DNA of 26,585 bases, from positions 1-26,585 of the forward strand of contig MU621290.1 in assembly GCA_025399215.1 (NCBI GenBank). The letters run 5' to 3'. Below the pieces are notes generated by a model, which did no database searches, was not told the DNA's origin, and saw only the letters and a list, made by a program, of their open reading frames with translations. The number at the start of each line of letters is the position of its first letter. Within the stretch, counting starts at the first letter, position 1. Positions 1 to 11,274 of this stretch are shown here, in pieces. The stretch comes from Globomyces pollinis-pini (lineage: Eukaryota; Chytridiomycota; Chytridiomycetes; Rhizophydiales; Globomycetaceae). Both the position numbers and the translations under genes were made by a program.

Positions 1-803
1 ACAACGTTTGGATGATCTAATGCGGCCATAACTCGACTTTCCTCATAGACGAGTCGTTCATGCTCAGGCTCGAAAGGTATTTTGGCAACAGCTTCTTTAC
101 CACCATAGACGGCCTTATAAACTTGTCCAACACCACCAGCACCAGCCATTCTTTTCAAGATTTGTAATCGAACATCATACAAGCTGGATGCCATGCTAGA
201 CTGTAGTGTACTGGCCATTGAATTTAAAACATTGGATCCAACATCTGTCATTGGGATCGAATTCGTTTGATTAATTCGTGGGGATTGTTGGTTAGGATAT
301 GATGCTGGTTGTGCATAGTTGTTATACGCTGGGTTTTGCTGGGATGCCTGGTAATTGTACACTGGTTGCTGTACTGGCTTTGGAAAGTTATACACAGGTT
401 GTTGCTGTTGCTGTACTACTGGTGTTGGATAGTTATACACAGGCTGTTGCTGTTGCTGTACTACTGGCTTTGGATAATTAACGACAAGCTGTTTTTGGAC
501 CAATGGTTTAGGATAATTGGCCACTTGTTGAGGTACTACTGGGGGATAACTAGAGACAGGCCTTTGACTGGGAGGGTTTTGGTAGACCGCGCTTGCTAAA
601 GGAGGAGTAGAATTCTGAACTGGGAGACTAGTTGGGACGGTTTGTGTAGTATTTGGAGTACTGTTAAATACTGGTGGAGGTGGTGCTCTTTTCTTTCTAC
701 CAAAAGCGCAGTAAGCACATACTCCAATCAGAAATCCGATTCCAATAATAACCATCCCTAAGGTTGTGGAACCTGAAGATGACGAAGAAGACGTTGAACT
801 CAT
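1..803 (-). CDS. Membrane-anchored protein kinase, N-terminal part (runs off the window)
   Basis: The frame is open from an ATG at 803 to the window edge (267 residues, no intron needed). A Ser-rich N-terminus is followed by one hydrophobic segment at about residues 15-34 and then the basic stop-transfer GRKKR, so a single-pass membrane protein with the kinase on the other side of the membrane is likely. Next comes a Pro/Gln/Tyr-rich linker with QQQQQPVYNYP-type repeats. From about residue 215 a kinase domain begins: a glycine-rich loop (GAGGVGQVYKA), the VAIK-like lysine in EAVAKI, and an alpha-C-like stretch ending DHPNV. The catalytic and activation loops lie outside the window, so activity and Ser/Thr versus Tyr specificity cannot be judged. 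The receptor-like arrangement is an inference from one membrane segment; no signal peptide is obvious. Confidence 0.8.
   Translation of the reverse strand, partial: MSSTSSSSSSGSTTLGMVIIGIGFLIGVCAYCAFGRKKRAPPPPVFNSTPNTTQTVPTSLPVQNSTPPLASAVYQNPPSQRPVSSYPPVVPQQVANYPKPLVQKQLVVNYPKPVVQQQQQPVYNYPTPVVQQQQQPVYNFPKPVQQPVYNYQASQQNPAYNNYAQPASYPNQQSPRINQTNSIPMTDVGSNVLNSMASTLQSSMASSLYDVRLQILKRMAGAGGVGQVYKAVYGGKEAVAKIPFEPEHERLVYEESRVMAALDHPNV
387..476 (-). repeat. 45-bp coding tandem repeat in the kinase linker
   Basis: Two nearly identical 45-bp units (387-431 and 432-476) encode QQQQQPVYN(Y/F)P followed by (T/K)PVV. Shorter, degenerate copies flank them on both sides, at about 353-386 and 477-520. The period is a whole number of codons, so copy-number change keeps the frame and only alters linker length between the membrane segment and the kinase domain. 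Confidence 0.8.
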
Positions 804-1148
804 TTTGGTTTTGCAATAGTTCTTTCCTGCTACATTTCATCTTTTTATAACACATGTTGTTTCATCCCCGTTCCACAGCGATCCCATTAATTTACAATCA
901 CACAAGACGTCGAATTTGACGTTGTGAGATATTCTAACTAGACCTCATCTGAAGTGTTCCTTCTTGGCCTTTGATTCTTCTCTTGGACTAATCCTAAGTT
1001 TGTTAGTGGCGCTCTTGGCAATTGAGAGCCTTTCTTTCCCAATCAATTGTAATCAGTTTCATCACAGTGTGGCAATGATGGAATTACCAAAGACAACTTT
1101 CAAAGCAAAAACTATTAAAAGAGAAATTTAATTTTGGTCTTATATTTT
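804..1148. other. Intergenic: kinase promoter and 3' flank of the Bud6-like gene
   Basis: No convincing reading frame was found in this 345-bp gap. On the minus strand a TATAAAAAG lies at 841-849, 38 bp upstream of the kinase ATG. The rest is AT-rich sequence without a repeat or RNA gene that I can recognise. Confidence 0.5.
841..849 (-). promoter_or_regulatory. TATA box of the kinase gene
   Basis: TATAAAAAG on the minus strand, 38 bp upstream of the ATG. With initiation about 30 bp downstream of the TATA, the 5' leader would be roughly 10 nt. The same close spacing is seen at other genes in the window. Confidence 0.5.
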
Positions 1149-3531
1149 TTATTCCTTTCCTATTAAATTTTGCTGTTCTTGATTGTAGATTTCGTGTAGT
1201 ATTTCAAGATCCTTTTGCTTTCGCAATTTTTCAATAACTTCATATCCACCACAATCTTTTAACCCATTGGTTTTAAGAAACGTACTGAGTTCCAATTGTA
1301 ATGGATTTCTCGGTAACGTACGGATTTTTTCTCGACATTGGGAGTCAACCAGTTCTACAATACCTTCACGTTGTTCAATCGCAAAACTCTCTTGAACAGT
1401 CTCCAGTTCAGATAGTAATTTGTTCATTCCAAATAATTTTACTTCTTCTGCATCCCAAACGTCAAGTTGTGGTTGATAAGTGGTTAATTTACGGTTTTCT
1501 TGATGTTCAATTATTGGCGAAATGTTATTGACCAAGTTTTCCAAATCCGAATACATTTCATCCAAACTGTCCACAGTAGCAGTTGTGTCAGATACTAATT
1601 TTTGTTCATTCAAAATACGATGAAGAGTTGTTTCCCATTCCTTCTTTCGAATTGCTTTCATATGGAAAACTTTTGGCTTCAGTAAAGTTAAATTATTGTT
1701 CAACTCTTTTAAATGTAATTCCATATAGGATTGGAATTCTTTACCAGGTCTTTTGCCACGGTTAAGATCGATTCCAGTTGTTTCAAGTATTAAACGAAAG
1801 TCATTAAATTCTTCTAATAGCTGGTATGTGGAGTTCTCCAATCGCTCTAGTGTTTTATCGGCGTATTTTCGTGTAGTTATATCCGACACAATTGATAAAA
1901 TTTCTGTTTCCGTTGCAACAAGTATATCATTACTGTTTGATTGAAGAAAATCTTTCATATTATTCAATGATTGTTTCAATTTTGCCAAATTTAATAGTGC
2001 AGTCTGAAATGGTTTGTTACTAGAATCTTTTTCAGCAGGTATTGATATTTTTAAATGTCCTAAAATGTGTTGCAATTGATCCTCTAATCGCTTCATATCA
2101 TCGATTGTGGCCAAAGCCTGCCGCGGTTCAACAGTTCTAAAACTCAACAATGATCCACTTTTAACATCCAATACATCTTGCAACAAATAATCATGACCAT
2201 ATTGATTGTCTTTAATATATACTTGAAAATCTTCTTCATCTATTGGAAAATGACGTTGGAAGAGCCCTTTAAGTTGATAAATCCCACCGGTCTGATCCCA
2301 ACTAGTTTTTACGGTAGTTTCTTTGTATAACAAGAACAACTGTATCGTGGTTGTAATTGGGGAATCAGAGTTGGAAAACGAAACTGATCTTAAAGATGAC
2401 TTTTTGCTACATAATTCGTCGGAGTTTGAACGGGATAAAACTTTTTGATGATCGAATATATTCTTATCTATAATTGTTAGTATTCAATAAAGACATACCT
2501 TCGGTGAGATGAGGAGTTAGTATTGGACTTGGCGATTCTCTTTTGGTAGTATTGGATACATCAGAATGAATTTTTTTCCATGATAATTGACCTCCAACTG
2601 TATTAAACAATCCCAAATTATCATCAAAAGTTGTACTGGTTGATTTCAATTGAGGGCCAGATGATTTTAATGATCCGGATCTGTTTAATCCAACACTTAC
2701 ATCCTCCAATTGTTTGAGTGTCATTGCATCTTTCACATAATTACTTTTCTCATTAGTAGTTCCATTTGAATATTTATCTTTATCATTTATCATTGATGGT
2801 TTCAGTTGTTTGATATCTTGGGGTTCTTCAATTACCGATTTTTTATAATCTCCATGCAAAAATGAATCTACGAATGATGTAGGATCATTTGTAAAACTGG
2901 AATTGAATTGATCTATCAAACTAGTTTTTGATACCGTTGATAGAGGTAGACTGATATTTGGATCAAAGTGTGAAGTTGAGCTTAATTTTTCAATTGATTT
3001 TGAGACCGAAACATTGTCTTTACTTGAATCTTTTGAGGGATTCAAAGAGCGCTTCATGACAGTCACTGCTTTCACAGCGATAGGCTCTGACTTGGTTTTT
3101 GGTTTTTCCATCGGAAGGGTAACATGAATAGTTGGGCCAGATTTGGAAAATTCATTATCAATAGCAGCAATATTGGCCTTTTTCAAGCAATCCAAATCAA
3201 GCAGTAACTTCTTAAGAATCTTCAATACATTCTCTTTTTTTTCTAGTGTATAGCCAGATAGTAGAATCATAATTGATTGACGAAGATGTTCAGGCATTAA
3301 ATGGAGTCGCTTTAGCAATCTAAGATTTGCGTTTCCTTCAATGTGAATCTTGGTCATCAGGGCATTCAAGGCATCTCCTATTGAAGTCGTATCTTCCAAC
3401 AATTGACCTGATGCATGATTCAAATCACTAGTTGGTAGCGCTGGATTATATTCTCCAAGCAATAACATCAATCTTTTACATATTAATGTTGTTGGTTTAA
3501 ATGGGTCTAATGGTAGCGAACGTTGAAGCAT
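1149..3531 (-). CDS. BUD6: Bud6/Aip3-like actin-interacting polarity protein
   Basis: Two exons (3531-2499 and 2467-1149) give 783 residues, close to yeast Bud6 (788). The 31-bp intron 2468-2498 has a GTATGT donor and a perfect TACTAAC branch site; splicing joins the two frames exactly. Residues 1 to about 125 resemble the conserved N-terminal Bud6 region (a helical stretch ending MPEHLRQ... LLLDLDCLKK). A long Ser-rich linker follows. From about residue 388 the Aip3 core begins (LFLLYKE, then GGIYQLKGLFQRHF, VYIKD and SLLSFRTVEP), followed by predicted coiled coil to the end. In yeast Bud6 binds actin monomers and the formin Bni1 to nucleate actin cables at growth sites; the same role is inferred here. 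Family assignment rests on the core motifs and overall layout. Confidence 0.82.
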
Positions 3532-3627
3532 TTTAATTTGTTAAAATCGCGTAAACAATAACAGAAGTTTAATTGCAAAAACCTACTTTTATTGAAACAT
3601 TCAGTAAATAGGCAGTAAATAAAAACA

Positions 3628-4092
3628 TCAGTCGTTCTTTTCAGTAGATGGGGATTCTCCTTTCTTATTTTCAGAAGTTTCAGGAAGGTTAAAAACTGGT
3701 TTGTATTGATGGACAAGTACTTGAATAAAAGGTGATGGTGCCTTCTTTTGATCCCCACTTACATATTTATCCATTCCTTGGTTATTTAACCATGATTCTT
3801 TCCATCGTCTTTTGGCATCATCCAATTTGTTTTGCTTTGCGTCATTACCTTCACCGCCAGATAAATATTCATCATGACAAAGTAGGAGTACCTTTGACAC
3901 ACCGGAATCATTTTGTTGATAAACATTCACGCACTTGGCTTTTGGGTGAATTCTGGCTCCTCCAATCTCTTTGGATGCTGGAGAATCTGCCCAGTCAAAC
4001 ACCGAGCCAATTACATATGTGGAATTCTTTTCACCTTGAGTTGGTAAAGCAATAGCAGTAGCAGCCAATAGGATTAAATTAACAAAGTTCAT
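3628..4092 (-). CDS. Small secreted protein, unknown function
   Basis: An uninterrupted 154-residue frame. The first 17 residues (MNFVNLILLAATAIALP) form a classic signal peptide with likely cleavage after the ALP region. The mature part is hydrophilic, with two cysteines (in AKCVNVY and LLLCHDE) that could pair, and a Lys/Glu/Ser-rich tail ending in TEKND. No domain was recognised. A TATA box lies just upstream. Size, signal peptide and lack of family resemblance fit a secreted or effector-like protein, but nothing in the sequence shows a target. A second secreted protein with a similar leader begins at 26287. Confidence 0.7.
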   Translation of the reverse strand: MNFVNLILLAATAIALPTQGEKNSTYVIGSVFDWADSPASKEIGGARIHPKAKCVNVYQQNDSGVSKVLLLCHDEYLSGGEGNDAKQNKLDDAKRRWKESWLNNQGMDKYVSGDQKKAPSPFIQVLVHQYKPVFNLPETSENKKGESPSTEKND

Positions 4093-4116
4093 TGATTCTT
4101 TTGCTATATTCTTACA

Positions 4117-4125
4117 GGTTTTATA
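4117..4125 (-). promoter_or_regulatory. TATA box of the small secreted protein gene
   Basis: TATAAAACC on the minus strand, 25 bp upstream of the ATG at 4092. If used as a TATA box it leaves almost no leader, so it may be coincidental in this AT-rich DNA. Confidence 0.35.
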
Positions 4126-4302
4126 TTGAAAGACGATTATGCAATATGCATTAGTAATGCAAAGATTATTGGCTATTACTATAGCATAGCATTATTTAGA
4201 GCTATATAAAAGTGTAAGTGAATTAGGGCTGCATAGACCAATGCCTTAAAATCGCATAACTCAAAATCGACCAATAAAGTAACATGATTTTGATTTATAT
4301 AT

Positions 4303-5849
4303 CTATCTTATGAAAGTTTCTGAGAATACAAAGCAAAATCCACGTTCATCAGACAATGTTTTAGATAGTTGGATTACATTGTTGGTCAAACTATCTGGAC
4401 CACATACAGCGATACCAAGATGTCCTTCATGATCAGCTTTGAATTTGCTCAAAATATCTTGTAAATTTGGTCTTCCATGTTGCAAGGTAAAGCTTTCAAC
4501 TTTAGTTTCAGACTTTTCTAAGATAAAGTCAACGCTTTATACTCTTACCTTTAGTAATATAGCAGTTGACGGTCAAACCCTTTTGCTTTGCCTCCAGCAA
4601 CTCTTTCTCGAAGCCTAGGATCATTGCTTCTTCTTTGACAGTCCAATGCAATTGAATATTTACATCCTCGGGTGCAGAAGATATTATACCCATAATGGGA
4701 GTAATACCGATCCCACCGGCTATCAAACAAATGTTCTTCATTGAAAATATACCGGTAAATTCAACACCATAGGGGCCATCCAAACGAATAAAGTTTGATT
4801 CATAGGTTAAAGAGGATGACCCATTGCTAGATATCAAATTCATTTCCATATCTGGATCTGCATCCATTGACCCGATACGCTTTTCAACAATGTTTGAAAA
4901 TTTACCCTTCTTGATACCAAAGCCAATGACTCCATCGTGAGATTTTGTAACACTAAATGGATGGTATTTGAAATTGTGATAAACTAAGAACCATTGCCCC
5001 GGTCTGACTTTGTTTGCTAAATCCGAGGTTACCGATAACTTGAGAAATTGATTGCCAACCACATCAACGTGACTTTCAAGAGGTTTTAACGAATTGACTA
5101 TTCGAATGACATAATCCAACAGAAACAAAAATAATGCAGGCCATAAATAAATAGCGCTTTCTTTCGCATGCAAATAAATTAGATACACTATAACTGGGTA
5201 TGCCAAAACATGAACAAATTTGAAGAATTGAAATGAAAGCCGGCGAACTGGAAATGAAGATGATATAAAGACTAAAATCAAGATAAATACGGTATAGACT
5301 CCAACCCAATTTCGTTGATTAATACCAAGAATTTCAAGAAATGGAAAATCAGGTGTAGCAGCTTCCAAATATATCTTGACGTATAAGCCGGCATGTATAA
5401 ATGCAAATATGATTCCAAAGGATGCTAAAAATATGTGTAGTTGTAACATTTTATCTCCAGAGAAGCCAAGTAGAGTTAATGGAGACCTCTTTAGGGACAA
5501 TAAAGGAGCAAAACCAAAATGGCATATAGCCATATATCCAAATGTCCTAAATAGAGTTAATTTCTTTGATTTCTACTTACGGGTAGTCGAAATCATCTTT
5601 CCAACTTGACACATTCTTCAACACCACCAAGAGCATTATGATTAAATAGACAACAATGAAGCATATCCAGTAGAAAGACCAATATGGGTAGAAACCTAAT
5701 TTAAATTTTGATAAATTGAAGAGAGTTCTATAAAAATTATTATTTGGTAACTTCAACCAAATAGTCAATTTCGGATACGCATACACAAGCGAAAGTATTC
5801 CTGCAATGGAACATAACACCACTATCGAATCTACTGAATACATCCTCAA
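4303..5849 (-). CDS. Ferric reductase / NADPH oxidase family flavocytochrome
   Basis: Three exons (5849-5581, 5546-4549, 4517-4303) encode 493 residues; the introns are 34 bp (5547-5580) and 31 bp (4518-4548). The membrane part is a ferric-reductase domain with the bis-haem histidine pairs H127/H141 (in LQLH and FIHAG) and H202/H216 (in FVHVL and YLHA), each 14 residues apart. The cytosolic part has the FAD motif HPFS (about 285), the NADPH-binding GGIGITP (367-373) and CGPDSL near 462. The protein would pass electrons from NADPH through FAD and two haems across the membrane, to ferric or cupric chelates or to oxygen; sequence alone does not decide between FRE-type and NOX-type use. It has no large extracellular N-terminal domain and no EF hands, so FRE-type is somewhat favoured. 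Confidence 0.88.
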
Positions 5850-6070
5850 TGTTTTAAAAATGTTCAGTGCAAAAAAGACTCAAATAGGGTAAATGCGCCA
5901 CATACCAGTGTAAAAAAGACTCAAGTGTGTAACTGAAATGTGGTGAACTCACCTATAAAACAATTTATGGAACTTAAACGTGTAACTCTGATTAAATAAT
6001 GAAATGAACTCACCAAGTTTAGATGTCAATAATTGATGTATAAGTTGTTGTATTTCAAATTTATATGAAA

Positions 6071-7444
6071 TCAAATGGAATTGTTTGAGGAATTACAATA
6101 ATGATACCGAAATGATTCACGAAGCATTTCGCCATATGAAAAAGGATTCGAAGAGCAAATAGAACCAATGGATGTACGATTTAAAAATACATTTGACAGA
6201 ACCATATGATCATTAGGGAATGAGACACAAAAATATTCATGAATTTCAAAAAGGAGTTCGGATGGTAAATAGCACATTAACATGATAAGCTTACGTGATT
6301 CAATTACATCAAAAGCACGATTATTGAGTTCTTGTATGGCTTCAAGGTTGTTTGCAAAATAATTGACTTCTTCTAATTGGGGCATAAGCATTACATCTAA
6401 ACAAATTGCTGGGTTGGTTCGATAAATAGATTCAATATTTCCACTTGCTTGAGATCCCTTGACAGAAAGTGCAAGATAGTTGAGTGATAGATTTTGATTC
6501 AAAGACTTGATAAGACAACCCAAATTGCTTTCGCTAATAGATTTACAATACAATGTCAAATCTTTCAGAATCCTAGTTTTCTGAATATAAATGCTTAATT
6601 CTTCAACTGATGAATCAGTAACGAGCATATCAACACACTCCAAGTGATCCACTTGACTTAATCTCTGCCCAAAATTTGCCGGGAAATTACATTTTTCATC
6701 CTCTATGATTAAGCATCTAAAATTGGAGCTGGTATGAATTAAATCCGGTAAAATTGCATAATTTTCGATGGATACGTTATTGACCATCAGTACTAATTTC
6801 CTAAGCGTCTTCATCGTTTTTAGAGTAGTCAGGATACTATTTAAACCAGTTTGATTGAATTCTTTGCACGTTTTGTAATCAAAATCATTCAAGATTTCAA
6901 AGCATTCCAGATTTCTACAACTTTTCAAAAACATGGATATCCACATAGCATTCGATTCATTGATATACTTGTATTTAATATTGAATGTATATATGTTTGT
7001 TGGTAAGTTCAATATTTTATCAGTAATACAATCACCATTAATTTGAATAGTCTCCAAATGTCTGATTAACTTCATACTGTCACTATCCGCCAATTGATTC
7101 AAGATATCTGCATCAATGTACATACTTTGCAAATTCTTTAGTGTGGTTAATAAATGGAATACTTGTGGTCGAGGAAATACTCCATTGATGTGAGCTGTTC
7201 TGATGGTGGGACTGTTGACAAAATTGTTGATAATATCTATTTGATCTTGTAATGTGAAGGATTCATGGAAATTAGATTCAAAGCTATTCACGATTGATTT
7301 TGTGTTGTCTAGTACAGTTTCTGATTCATAAAGCGACTTCTTTAAATCTTTTAATCCCTGCTCTGACATACTATCAGCTGTATCCAATTGATTCTTTAGT
7401 TGCTTCCATATAAGATAGTGCTGTTTCCAATACACTAAAAGCAT
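6071..7444 (-). CDS. Leucine-rich-repeat-like protein with possible C-terminal F-box
   Basis: The frame is open well upstream of 7444, but the first in-frame ATG is at 7444 (457 residues). The middle of the protein shows irregular leucine-rich repeats (for example LKNLQSMYIDADIL, LRHLETIQINGD and LKDLTLYCKSIS), like those of fungal F-box/LRR proteins. Near the C-terminus LPSELLFEIHEYF resembles an F-box core (LPxEll.xI), so it could be an SCF ubiquitin-ligase adaptor with inverted domain order. The 5' end is uncertain: a GTAAGT donor near 7542 and TTTCAG acceptors near 7510 and 7492 suggest a 5' untranslated intron. An ATG in another frame at 7463 opens a 29-codon upstream ORF that overlaps the proposed start. 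Function is inferred only. Confidence 0.6.
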   Translation of the reverse strand: MLLVYWKQHYLIWKQLKNQLDTADSMSEQGLKDLKKSLYESETVLDNTKSIVNSFESNFHESFTLQDQIDIINNFVNSPTIRTAHINGVFPRPQVFHLLTTLKNLQSMYIDADILNQLADSDSMKLIRHLETIQINGDCITDKILNLPTNIYTFNIKYKYINESNAMWISMFLKSCRNLECFEILNDFDYKTCKEFNQTGLNSILTTLKTMKTLRKLVLMVNNVSIENYAILPDLIHTSSNFRCLIIEDEKCNFPANFGQRLSQVDHLECVDMLVTDSSVEELSIYIQKTRILKDLTLYCKSISESNLGCLIKSLNQNLSLNYLALSVKGSQASGNIESIYRTNPAICLDVMLMPQLEEVNYFANNLEAIQELNNRAFDVIESRKLIMLMCYLPSELLFEIHEYFCVSFPNDHMVLSNVFLNRTSIGSICSSNPFSYGEMLRESFRYHYCNSSNNSI

Positions 7445-7606
7445 GGGAAGTAATTGTCTCCATCCTTTCACTCCTAACACAACGTCCTTGACTGAAATAT
7501 TGAATCAAAAGCTGAAATCGATAGACTGAATAAATTACTTACTATTGTAGTACCAATTCTATTTACAAATTACACTCAAACACAAATACAGTAATCAATT
7601 TTGGCT

Positions 7607-10399
7607 TTATTCATCCAATTTAACACGTTTACTATTTCGATCCAGACCATTATTCTTCTCCTGACTTTTAAGTGAGATAGAGAATGCTTTCTTCTTTAGT
7701 GGTTTACCAATTTGCAATTCTTCATCTTCCTCGTCCTTTTCAAAACCGTATGGCACTAATGGAGTTCCCCGAACAAACTCGAGAGGAGGTGACGGTTTAC
7801 GTTTTGTTGGTTCTACCTTTCCATCTGTCTCATCATCTGAATCATTAAAATATGCCTCTTCTGTCGCATCAACTTTTGCATAACCATCACCAACAACTTT
7901 AGGTCTAATATTCAATTTTAAAATTGTTTACTTTTCAGTTGACTTTTCCGGTGAAGGAGGTGGTTCTATTGATTGCTCATACTTCAACTGCAGAGATTTA
8001 AATATAGTGCAATAATCCAAGGAATCGAAAAAACGTTTAAAATTGGTAACTATATGACTGACAAGCTGCTTGGAAGACTCAGACTAACAATATTATAAAA
8101 TATTTCAATCATTACCACTCTAATGGATTCAAATAGTTCAAGACATGCAGAATTTAAACAATTGTTTCGTCCTTGAGTAGACATTAAACAAGCAAATAGT
8201 TTTCCAAATATATCATTCTTGATCAGCAATCGTCGATAGAATTCATCGTTGACACATAAACATACCCTAAATACACGTAAAGCGGCTAAACGTCAATTCA
8301 AACAGAAATTACATAATCGAAGATAACTTTGCTTCGCTTTTAACAAAATGCTGGTAGATTTTAGTATATCATGATGCAATAAGTAGTTTTTACTGAACAT
8401 AGCATGCTGGGTGATGATGAAGCATAATAGCTCACATAGAAAATTCATGGTGGTAGCTGCAGACTGTGATAATGGTAAATAATCCGCGCCATTAGGATCT
8501 GTTTCCAGTGGAATGGTCATTAATTCTGTAAGTGGTTTAAATAAATTATCGCAATGTTTGGTATAAAAATATTCAAGAAATCGATCTAAATCGCTATCAA
8601 CGGTTTGAGTTAACACCTTTAGTTAATAAAAAAAGAGAATAAATAATACTTCAACAGAGCCAATTCCAGATGTATCTAAAATTATCCTAATAATTTCCAC
8701 TAGTTGCGAGCAAAGTCCAGAATCACCTTCATTCAGAAATCTTGATATCAGAAACCCTATTAATGTCTCTTCCTCTGATTTGACTTGTGCAAGACAAAAT
8801 GACCGAACTGGTGCGGGATTATGTTCAACGATACTAGATAGAATAGCCAAGGCACCTGTTCTAATAGATATATCTTCATCTGCTAATGTTTTCTGGAAAA
8901 TTTTCAATATTCCACCATTTGCTAGTGCTCTATGGTAAATTCCATACAATGATACCGATAAAATGCAACTCGAGTCTCTTTTTGAAAGGGTCGGACAATG
9001 ACACATAGTTCATTGAAGAATCGAATTGTGTCTTTCAGTTTTTGTTTATCAACTTCCTGATTCTCTAATATCTTGAACAATTCAGACATATAATTATCTG
9101 ATTGGATATATGACAATATTTCTCCATGGTTGTAGTAAATCAAAGAATTTAATGCGGAGAAAGTAGAGTCTTCAAGGTTTCTTGCCAGTGCAACATCTTT
9201 CATATATGTTGCACGGTATACCTGTTGAATCTTTGTCACAACGTCTTCGTTTGTAATTGGAATAACCTTAATAGTGTTAAAAAACGATGGAGCAATACTT
9301 GTTTGAACTTCACATCATTTGCAAAGTACTCTCGATATCGTCCTTTTGTATTGGGATATTCTCGATCATCTTGAAAGTTAAAATAATATTCTTCATACAT
9401 TCTAACATTCCAAGGACTTCGGTAAAATATTTGTCTCTAAATAGAGTCACATAAACATTTGTGTTGTTGAGAAAAACTAAAATGAGGAGAGAAAGTATTA
9501 CATATTGCACGCATGATATTTCCTAACCTATAGCAATCCTATTGATTAACTGGATGGTTAAACTTTACATCGATGTTATCCAAATCTTCGCATGATTCAA
9601 GTAATGGAAGAAACTTATCCAGAAAATCCTGAAACTATTAGTTATACTACAAACCGTTTCCAAAATTAGCTTTAGTAAAGTATCTCGGTGTAACTGATGT
9701 CTACATGCTATCAAAAACACCCTCTCCATTTCAACCAAATTGCTTAATTGTGGGGAAGGAACTTTGAGCTCAAAATCTACAGGTTCTTCTTCTTTACCTA
9801 TATTTTTATCAGATAATGTAACTAACCATCCATATGGGGTAACTGGTCAATATCATTTTTATCTGCTGCTATCCGCTTCTGAGCGTCCATTATTTGATTC
9901 CACATCTCATCACAACCTTTAGCTTCCTGGAATGATAAAGCCAAGTCAACGCCAGTTGGGTCTGACCATAGAATCAGGGTATCTAATATTAATACTACAG
10001 CACTGACCTTGCTGTCTGGTATACTCGGTCTGGGTAATTTCGGAATTCATAACTCCTGAACCATCTTTTTCAGACCTTACTACAAGGGAATAATGTTGAT
10101 TCTAATGGTAAAAACATAGAGATCGGTACATAAACGCACTGAACAAAACCTGTTCCCTTGTCATTCCAATTTCCAGAATCAGTCATTTCATAAACTTTGA
10201 CTCTTCTTTTCAACTGTTCTTCATTCAGTTCTTCAACTTGATCATCGTGCAGAGAGTCATCCTGTGTTGTACTATTTTCAAGTGATTGCTCATGATCTTC
10301 CTTGACTTGGTCGTGAATATTTTCATCCGGATCTTTCTTTCCAGATGTTTCTATATTTTCCTTCTTATCATCCATAGTCGTCGTTGGTTGTGTACTCAT
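7607..10399 (-). CDS. PSY2: PP4 regulatory subunit 3 (SMEK/Psy2), 14 exons
   Basis: Exons: 10399-10136, 10101-10008, 9982-9827, 9797-9655, 9628-9569, 9538-9502, 9476-9399, 9369-9299, 9266-8956, 8929-8650, 8616-8313, 8285-8116, 8083-7932, 7904-7607. All 13 introns are 25-34 bp and the phases agree throughout, giving 805 residues against 833 for human SMEK1. Domains in order: an acidic N-terminus; an EVH1/PH-like domain from about residue 65 ([27 protein letters not shown]); the SMEK helical core ([39 protein letters not shown]); armadillo-type helices ([24 protein letters not shown]); and an acidic tail with basic clusters ending VKLDE. It recruits PP4 phosphatase to substrates in the DNA-damage response. 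The first donor is ambiguous (10135 or 10129). An in-frame ATG at 10459 is an alternative start. Confidence 0.88.
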
Positions 10400-10517
10400 G
10401 CAAGGTAAAAAAACGAAGTTGAATTTTTCAAAAAAATAATTTAAAACATCATTGGTCATTCCATCATCTCACTATATGAAGATGTCGAGCAGAGTGATTA
10501 GTATTGGAGTATTGGGT

Positions 10518-11274
10518 TTATTTCACTATATTTTCATACAATTGATCAGAAAGATCTGCGTAGTATTTTCTTATGCCATCAATTGTTGCGCTTTCTATCA
10601 ACGCTTCCTATTATTGTACTTTTCATTTACCTTTTGGAACAAGAAAGGCGACGTGTTTAACTATCTTGGCTTTAGCATACACTAAAAGTTTGGTTTGTGG
10701 TTGCCCACCATCACCCACATTATATTCTGTTAAACAAAGTTGTACTGTTGTAAGTACTCCCAGTGCTTCATTATCTATCTCCAATTCAATGCTCATGTGT
10801 TTGTCATTTATCTTTAAAATCCTATATGTATGAACAGAATAAGTGGTTTTAGGAACTTTTCTGTTAGCATTCCAATAACATACTGAAAGGTATTGAATGT
10901 CCAACTTGTACACGTCTGGTTGAACGTTGAGTCATTCCTCGTTGAATCATTCGAAAATTAGGATTAAACATGCCTTCACCAGCTTCATTGTAAGGAACCA
11001 TTACATTGAAGTCTGCTTCATTATTGGTAAAACACCATTTTCCATATCTCAAATCTGGGCATTCAATTGACAATTAGGAAATACCTTCAACTTCTAGTTG
11101 CTCTATAAGATATTTGACTTCTACATTTCCCTTTATCGATAGGCAAAACCATTGTTTCCAAAGAATTTCGATACTAAATGGTATCATCGAATCATGCACT
11201 TCCACAAACTGTAGGCTATCATCATTTTCAGATTGCTTTCCGCAAGTACATGCTGGATCCTTATTTTTTTTCAT
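10518..11274 (-). CDS. VASt-domain (StART-like lipid transfer) protein
   Basis: Four exons (11274-11085, 11054-10914, 10882-10631, 10603-10518), with introns of 30, 31 and 27 bp, give 222 residues. The order of motifs follows a VASt domain, as in Lam/Ysp sterol transporters: a CTCGKQ start, IPFSIEILWKQWF (the lobe that opens the fold), then LCYWNANRKVPKTTYSV, LTTVQLCLTE, TKLLVYAKAKIVKH, and the closing helix ALIESATIDGIRKYYADL. Such domains carry sterols between membranes. Unlike Lam proteins, no GRAM domain or C-terminal membrane anchor is seen in this model, so it may be a free VASt protein or its N-terminus may be missing. A candidate upstream exon (ATG 11447 to GTAAGT at 11354) would join in frame only through a 65-bp intron ending at 11290. 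The second donor (GTGTAC) is weak. Confidence 0.68.

Noticed and set aside
299..599. Plus-strand frames rich in leucine and valine over the kinase gene
   Set aside because: They are the antisense of the Gln/Pro repeat linker; the minus strand carries the kinase motifs.
5872..5926. Twice-occurring AAAAAAGACTCAA upstream of the reductase gene
   Set aside because: Two short copies only, in AT-rich promoter DNA; not enough to call an operator.
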